Shown: positions 1 through 5,168 of the stretch, one piece after another
Numbering within the stretch: position 1 is the first letter of the stretch
Layout: each line of letters starts with the position of its first letter
Made by a program: the position numbers and the translations under genes
NCBI GenBank assembly: GCA_039927975.1
Contig: JBDSTZ010000567.1
Span: 1-5,168, forward strand
Direction: 5' to 3'
Length of the DNA: 5,168 bases
Source of the DNA: JBDSTZ01 sp039927975
GTDB taxonomy: Bacteria; Pseudomonadota; Gammaproteobacteria; Burkholderiales; Burkholderiaceae_D
The notes under the pieces: generated by a model
The model's database searches: none
What the model was told of the DNA's origin: nothing
What the model saw: only the letters and a program-made list of their open reading frames with translations

Positions 1-1710
1 CACCATCAGTTGCACCTGCGGCTCCGGCTGGCCGTTCCAGGCCTCGGCATGCAGATAGCCCTTGAAGCTGCGGTAGAACTGGTTCGGGCCAAGCATCTCC
101 AGATGATAGTAGCCATCGCCGTAGCTGACCACGCGCCAATAGTCGCGCGCCGTCGCCCCGGCGGCCATGGTGTACAGCCACGGATCATCGCCGCGGTGGC
201 CATTCACATTGATCTGCAGCGGCGCCGCCCTGGCGCCGTGATTGCTCCAGTTGGTCCAGACACATTGCGCCGCCAGGTCCTGGGTCAGCCAGCCATTGAG
301 CTGATAGGGTTGCACCCGCAGCGCCTTCGATCCCGCTTCATGGACCGGCATGACGACGCTTGGCGCCGGCGTGGCCGGGGTCGGCAGGCTCTTCTGGCTG
401 ATCGCCAGCGCCGCCAGCGCGGCCGTATTCGGCAACGGCGGCAGCGCCGTATTGCTGACCGAAAAATCGAAGCACGATGTCAGGTCGCCGCAGATGTCGC
501 GTCGCCACTGGCTGATGTTGGGGCAGGCCACCCCGGTCCACTTTTCAAGGAACTGAATGGTCGAGGTATGGTCGAACACTTCACTGGCGACCCAGCCGCC
601 GCGGCTCCACGGCGAACAGACAATCGTCGGCACGCGCGCGCCGAGGCCAATCGGCACGCCGTTAATAAATTCGTCCGGCGTGCCCGGTGGCGGGGTGGGC
701 GTCGTCACGTGGTCGAAAAATCCACCGTTTTCATCGTAGGTGTAGATGAAGACAGTCTTGGCCCAGACGGCCGGGTTCGACGCCAGCGCTTGCAGGTACT
801 GATTCGCGAAGTCGCCGCCCACGTTGGGCGAACCGTCCGGGTGCTCCGACTGTGCCGCCGGTGCAATAATCCACGACACGGCGGGCAAGCTGTCGTTCAT
901 CACGTCATGCTGAAAGTCCGCCAGCACGCGTTTTTGTACGCCATTGATGTAGAGCGGCGAATTGACCGGCAAGTTCTGGAATTGCTGAAACCAGGCAAGT
1001 GCATCGTCGTCGTAGTTATCCACTTGCTGGTAGGTGCGCCAGGAAATGCCTGCGGCTTGCAAGGCTTCGGGGTAGGTTTGCCAGGTCAGCGTGCCGTAGG
1101 TAAAGCCGTTGGTGATCGCCGGGCCGCCATGCAAGCCCTGCGGGTCGGCCTTGCCGCTCATCAGGTAGAGCCGGTTCGGGTTGGTCGAGGTACGAGCCGA
1201 GCAAAAATAGTTGTCGCACAAAGTGAAGGCGTCGGCCAGCGCGTAATGGAACGGAATGTCGGCACGCGTCATGTAGGTGTGCGCGTTCATACCCTTGTTC
1301 GGAATCCACCGGTCGCTGCGGCCCTTGTTCCACGCCGCCGTGCCCGTGTCAAGGTCGTGCGGCACGTCGGACAGCCACTGGGCCGAGGTGGTGGCCGAAT
1401 CCAGGCGCCAAGGCATGTGCAGCGCGCCGCCCGCGTCTGCCTGGGCGAACACATTGCGCGACGTGCCCTGGATGGTCGCCGCATGGTCGTCATTGAAGCC
1501 GCGCGCGCCCTTGATCGTGCCGAAATAATGATCGAAGGATCGGTTTTCCTGGCACAGGATGACCACATGGGCGATCGACCCGAGCGTACCCGACACCGCC
1601 GGCGCCGCCAATGCATGTTGCAATGCAGGCGGCAAGATTGATGCACTTGATACAGCTACTCCAGCCATATATCCCTCGACGAATATTCTGCCACGAGCAT
1701 ACGACATCAT
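1..1710 (-). CDS. Phosphocholine-type phospholipase C, C-terminus beyond window
   Basis: The gene encodes an exported phosphoesterase of the phospholipase C / AcpA acid phosphatase superfamily, expected to cleave the phosphodiester bond of phosphatidylcholine-like lipids to diacylglycerol and a phospho-headgroup. 570 codons are visible and the frame is open at the left edge. Seen: ENRSFDHYFG at residues 55-64 (N-terminal active-site/metal motif), STNPNR at 175-180 (position of the Ser/Thr nucleophile), YDENGGFFDHV at 325-335 (acidic metal-binding pair) and DHTSTIQFLEKW at 380-391. A Pro/Ala-rich linker (about 420-456) is followed by the first C-terminal DUF756-type repeat (about 460-545). Family members usually have two such repeats and about 700 residues, so roughly 120 residues are probably off the window. 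The start is the ATG-ATG pair at 1710, because an in-frame TGA lies three codons upstream (1717-1719). Residues 1-35 look like a signal peptide ending ALA-AP, with RGR where a twin arginine is usual. No good ribosome site precedes 1710. Haemolytic versus non-haemolytic type cannot be decided. Confidence 0.93.
   Translation of the reverse strand, partial: MMSYARGRIFVEGYMAGVAVSSASILPPALQHALAAPAVSGTLGSIAHVVILCQENRSFDHYFGTIKGARGFNDDHAATIQGTSRNVFAQADAGGALHMPWRLDSATTSAQWLSDVPHDLDTGTAAWNKGRSDRWIPNKGMNAHTYMTRADIPFHYALADAFTLCDNYFCSARTSTNPNRLYLMSGKADPQGLHGGPAITNGFTYGTLTWQTYPEALQAAGISWRTYQQVDNYDDDALAWFQQFQNLPVNSPLYINGVQKRVLADFQHDVMNDSLPAVSWIIAPAAQSEHPDGSPNVGGDFANQYLQALASNPAVWAKTVFIYTYDENGGFFDHVTTPTPPPGTPDEFINGVPIGLGARVPTIVCSPWSRGGWVASEVFDHTSTIQFLEKWTGVACPNISQWRRDICGDLTSCFDFSVSNTALPPLPNTAALAALAISQKSLPTPATPAPSVVMPVHEAGSKALRVQPYQLNGWLTQDLAAQCVWTNWSNHGARAAPLQINVNGHRGDDPWLYTMAAGATARDYWRVVSYGDGYYHLEMLGPNQFYRSFKGYLHAEAWNGQPEPQVQLMV
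1606..1710 (-). other. Signal peptide of the phospholipase C, atypical Tat motif
   Basis: Residues 1-35 comprise a short polar segment with two arginines (RGRIF, residues 6-10), a hydrophobic stretch (about 14-26), a PP turn and a likely cleavage site after ALA at 33-35. Phospholipases of this family are normally exported by the Tat pathway with an RRxF-type motif. Here the arginines are separated by glycine, so either an inefficient Tat signal or Sec export is possible. The span given is the inferred signal peptide, not an observed cleavage. Confidence 0.55.
1673..1677 (-). promoter_or_regulatory. Possible ribosome-binding site for an internal start of the phospholipase gene
   Basis: GAGGG on the minus strand lies 4 nt before the in-frame ATG at 1668 (Met15). 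It is a better Shine-Dalgarno match than anything before the ATG at 1710. A start at Met15 would give a protein without the two N-terminal arginines, a poor export signal, so I keep 1710 as the main start. The site may be coincidental. Confidence 0.25.
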
Positions 1711-1788
1711 GAACCATCAAGCGCGACGATAGTTCAAGATGAGTCAGTGGGCATGGACGCGCCGCCATAGCGGCACAAGGTTGGCAGG

Positions 1789-1794
1789 ATTTTA
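1789..1794 (-). promoter_or_regulatory. Possible -10 element for the phospholipase gene
   Basis: TAAAAT on the minus strand, within CGATAAAATCC, lies about 80 bp upstream of the ATG at 1710, in the most AT-rich part of the gap. A -35 at 16-18 bp spacing (about 1811-1818) reads GTCAAG or CGTCAA and is poor, so an activator would be needed if this is real. No convincing Pho box was seen, although phospholipases of this kind are often phosphate-regulated. Confidence 0.25.
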
Positions 1795-1803
1795 TCGATG
1801 TGG

Positions 1804-1819
1804 ACGTCGTGCTTGACGT
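1804..1819. repeat. Short inverted repeat, possible operator
   Basis: ACGTC (1804-1808) and GACGT (1815-1819) form a perfect 5-bp inverted repeat around the 6-nt centre GTGCTT. It overlaps the place where the -35 of the candidate phospholipase promoter would lie, a plausible regulator site. With arms of only 5 bp in GC-rich DNA it could be chance, and it does not clearly match the FadR-type GntR operator pattern. Confidence 0.25.
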
Positions 1820-1864
1820 GTTTGCGCGGCGCATTATTGCCTGGCGCGTCAACAGTTCGATCCA

Positions 1865-1880
1865 GGCGGCATGCCCCGCC
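1865..1880 (-). terminator. Weak hairpin just after the GntR gene
   Basis: GGCGG and CCGCC (1865-1869 and 1876-1880) can pair around a 6-nt loop, starting 4 nt beyond the GntR stop codon. No U-rich tract follows, so this is at best a weak or Rho-assisted terminator, or an mRNA 3'-end stabiliser. Its position at the operon end is the main support. Confidence 0.25.
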
Positions 1881-1884
1881 GCAA

Positions 1885-2562
1885 TTAACGCCCGGTCTGC
1901 GCTTCCTGCAGCTTGTGCAAGGTAATCTTGCGCACTTCAAGCTTGCTCTCGGTGATATGCGAGCGCAGCAGCAGCACCGACTCGGTCATCTTGCGGCGCA
2001 GCACCAGCTTGAGCAGCTTGGCGTGCTCGTTGTAGGTCGCGTCGACCCGCTTGTCCTGGGTGAAATCTAGCCGGCGGATGATGCGGATCTTTTCCGTCAC
2101 CTCGCCATGTACGCGCGACATTTCGGCATTCCCGGCCGCCGCCACCAGCCCCGCGTGGAACTCCTCGTCGAGCTGCGCGACCCGCCGTCCATCCTTCTCG
2201 CGCTCGTCCTCCGGCACCAGCCAGATGGCTTTGAGCGCGTTCAGCTCGGCCGGCGTATCCGGCATCTGGCAGATGCGTTCGAGCGCGGCGCATTCGAGCA
2301 CGATGCGCAGGTCGTAGAAATTGTCGAATTGAGCGAAGTCCAGATTGCGCACTTGCCAGCCGCGCCGGAACTCGACCTCGAGATAGCCTTCGCGCTGCAA
2401 GCGGTACAACGCGTCGCGCATCGGCGTGCGCGAGACCTGATGCTGCTCTGCCATCGCGGTCTCGGTGAAGCGTTCACCGGGCAGCAGGCGGAAATCGAAT
2501 ATATCGTTCTTCAGCCGCGCATAAACTTGTTCCGCGAGCGCGTTGGCCGGAGAGCGTGACAT
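1885..2562 (-). CDS. GntR-family regulator, FadR/FCD subfamily
   Basis: This is a DNA-binding transcription regulator of 225 residues, a normal length for the class. Seen: an N-terminal winged helix-turn-helix (residues about 8-75) with the GntR hallmarks LPGERFTETAMAEQHQVSRTP and MRDALYRLQREGYL split across helices and a basic wing (RRGWQVR, 66-72). An all-helical FCD ligand-binding domain follows (about 80-220). D132 and H136 (Dx3H), H180 and H202 fit the four-ligand metal site of FCD domains, which usually bind small carboxylated effectors. The start is the ATG at 2562, preceded by AAGGA at 12 nt. A TTG at 2610 would add 16 residues but has no ribosome site and precedes the conserved domain. 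The gene follows the hydrolase after 52 bp on the same strand, so it probably controls that operon and itself. The effector is unknown. Confidence 0.93.
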   Translation of the reverse strand: MSRSPANALAEQVYARLKNDIFDFRLLPGERFTETAMAEQHQVSRTPMRDALYRLQREGYLEVEFRRGWQVRNLDFAQFDNFYDLRIVLECAALERICQMPDTPAELNALKAIWLVPEDEREKDGRRVAQLDEEFHAGLVAAAGNAEMSRVHGEVTEKIRIIRRLDFTQDKRVDATYNEHAKLLKLVLRRKMTESVLLLRSHITESKLEVRKITLHKLQEAQTGR

Positions 2563-2574
2563 ATTTTTTTGGTT

Positions 2575-2579
2575 TCCTT
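2575..2579 (-). promoter_or_regulatory. Ribosome-binding site of the GntR gene, long spacer
   Basis: AAGGA lies 12 nt before the ATG at 2562, longer than the usual 5-9 nt. The spacer contains a run of seven A. This site supports the ATG at 2562 over the TTG at 2610, and the long spacer may keep regulator expression low relative to the upstream genes. Confidence 0.5.
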
Positions 2580-2614
2580 GGACTTGATAGCAAACTACCG
2601 CAACGCGCAAAACA

Positions 2615-3687
2615 CTAGATCACACTGACATGCGCCGACACCACGCGCCACCCTTCCGGAAACTTCACCCAGGTCTGCAACTGTCGCCCGTTGGCGTCGC
2701 TGTCGGGCGCGCTGAATTCGGCGGCGACGGTGCCGAACTGGTCGCCGAAGGTCGTCACCACCACGCGGTCGATGCGCCGTTCCGGACTCACCGGCGCGCA
2801 CGCCATGCGATAGCTGCGGATCATGTAGCCGCCGTACAGATTCTCGGCCACGCCATAGCGCACAGTGTGCGGATGATACCAGAAATAGCCATCCAGACGA
2901 GCCACGTCGTGCCGTACCAGCGCCTCCTCGTACGCCTCGAATTCGGCCCGCAATTGCGCCACCACGTGCGGCAGGTTGACGCTGTCCGATTCGGCCGGCG
3001 TCGGCGCCGACCCGCCTTCGATCGCAACCCGCAAGAGCGTCAGCGGAGCGGTCCAGCCGACGATGGCGCCCTGCGCCCGCATCATTGCAAGTGTCGCCGA
3101 TTTGAACTCGGCAAAGTAGCTGGCGGTGGCGTCTTCCACCAGCAGGCACTCGTAGCCACGGTCGTTCGCTTCGCGCATCGAGGTCTGTACGCATACCTCG
3201 GTCGTCACGCCGGCAAACAGCAGATGCGTGATGCCGCGCGCCTGAAGCTGTTCGTGCAGGTCGGTGCCATAGAAGGCGCCCTTGCCCGGCTTGTCGATCA
3301 CGATCTCGCCGTCGATCGGCGCGACCTCGGGAACGATGTCGTTGCCGGCCTCGCCGCGCACAAGGATGCGCCCCATCGGCCCTTCGTCGCCGATCCGCAG
3401 CGACGGCGCGCCGCGCAGGCGTTTGGCCGGCGGACAGTCCGACAAGTCGGCCAGATGCGATTCGCGCGTATGCACCACGCACAGACCGTGACGGCGTGCC
3501 AGTGCCAGCAAGGCCGCCACCGTCGGCACGATGGCCGCCAGCGGCGACACATCATTGCCCAGCGCCGCGCCAAAGCCGCCCGGCTCGACGAAATCGCGCT
3601 GCATGTCGATCACCACCAGCGCTGTGCGCTCCGGTGTGAATTGATAGTCATAGGGATTGGCCGCTACGGTGAAACTGGTCGCTTCGG

Positions 3688-3691
<4 letters not shown>
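2615..3691 (-). CDS. Fused cysteine hydrolase (isochorismatase fold) and AtzH-like DUF3225 domain
   Basis: This 358-residue cytoplasmic enzyme has two catalytic-looking domains. Residues about 15-225 are an isochorismatase-like cysteine hydrolase: D29 in VVIDMQRDF, K134 in IDKPGKGAF and C167 in GVTTEVCVQTS form the expected Asp-Lys-Cys triad, with the usual cis-peptide VTTE just before the Cys. Relatives hydrolyse amide or carbamoyl C-N bonds (biuret, N-carbamoylsarcosine, ureidoacrylate, nicotinamide). Residues about 240-358 resemble AtzH/DUF3225 (NTF2 fold): AYEEAL at 253-258, TVRYG at 276-280, and the ending GRQLQTWVKFPEGW plus AHVS. AtzH is reported to act on 1,3-dicarboxyurea in cyanuric acid breakdown. 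The start at 3691 is fixed by AAGGAG 5 nt upstream, and its ATG overlaps the ABC gene stop as ATGA, implying translational coupling. The domain calls are strong. The substrate is inferred only as a urea- or amide-like nitrogen compound, likely brought in by the upstream importer. Confidence 0.92.

Positions 3692-5168
<1,477 letters not shown>

Noticed and set aside
10..1641. Long plus-strand open frame of 543 codons
   Set aside because: It is antisense to the phospholipase gene. The predicted protein is Arg/His/Val-rich with no recognisable domain, whereas the minus strand carries a full set of family motifs in the correct order.
1761..1774. Small hairpin GCCGC-CATA-GCGGC as a terminator
   Set aside because: It has a stem of only 5 bp with no T-tract on either strand; such pairs are common by chance in GC-rich DNA.
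1490..1852. Minus-strand frame of 120 codons spanning the gap and the start of the phospholipase
   Set aside because: It runs out of frame through the conserved phospholipase N-terminus, is Cys-rich and shows no motif. I considered whether it supplied a better signal peptide through a frameshift, but it has no fitting hydrophobic segment or RRxF motif.
2563..2610. N-terminal extension of the GntR protein from a TTG codon at 2610
   Set aside because: No ribosome site precedes the TTG, the added 16 residues lie outside the GntR fold, and AAGGA lies upstream of the ATG at 2562.

Overview
The window is a compact, GC-rich stretch of bacterial DNA with four genes, all on the minus strand. The composition, protein types and gene style suggest a betaproteobacterium, possibly Oxalobacteraceae such as Massilia, Duganella or Herbaspirillum. 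That placement is inference from protein resemblance and composition only.

Layout in the direction of transcription (right to left): (1) >5168-3688, the ATP-binding subunit of a sugar/nucleoside-type (BMP-associated) ABC importer, with two fused nucleotide-binding domains and its first residues beyond the window; (2) 3691-2615, a two-domain enzyme joining an isochorismatase-fold cysteine hydrolase to an AtzH-like (DUF3225, NTF2-fold) domain, whose start overlaps the ABC stop by 4 bp (ATGA); (3) 2562-1885, a GntR regulator of the FadR/FCD class, 52 bp further on; (4) after a 174-bp gap, 1710-<1, a phosphocholine-type phospholipase C (acid phosphatase/phosphoesterase superfamily) that runs off the left end.

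Genes 1-3 look like one operon: an importer, a hydrolase for a urea-like or carbamoyl/amide compound, and a metal-sensing FCD regulator that probably responds to the imported compound or a product. The most interesting element is the fused enzyme. Both halves keep their expected catalytic residues: an Asp-Lys-Cys triad in the N-terminal half, and a Tyr and an Arg in the C-terminal half spaced as I remember them in AtzH of cyanuric acid catabolism. This suggests a two-step C-N bond-cleaving enzyme for a nitrogen-rich small molecule. The substrate cannot be read from the sequence.

The phospholipase is probably a separate transcription unit: the gap before it holds a possible -10 element and an inverted repeat. 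Its N-terminus resembles a Tat/Sec signal peptide with a degraded twin-arginine motif. The 1711-1884 gap holds no convincing gene. I saw no RNA genes, mobile elements, CRISPR arrays or long repeats.
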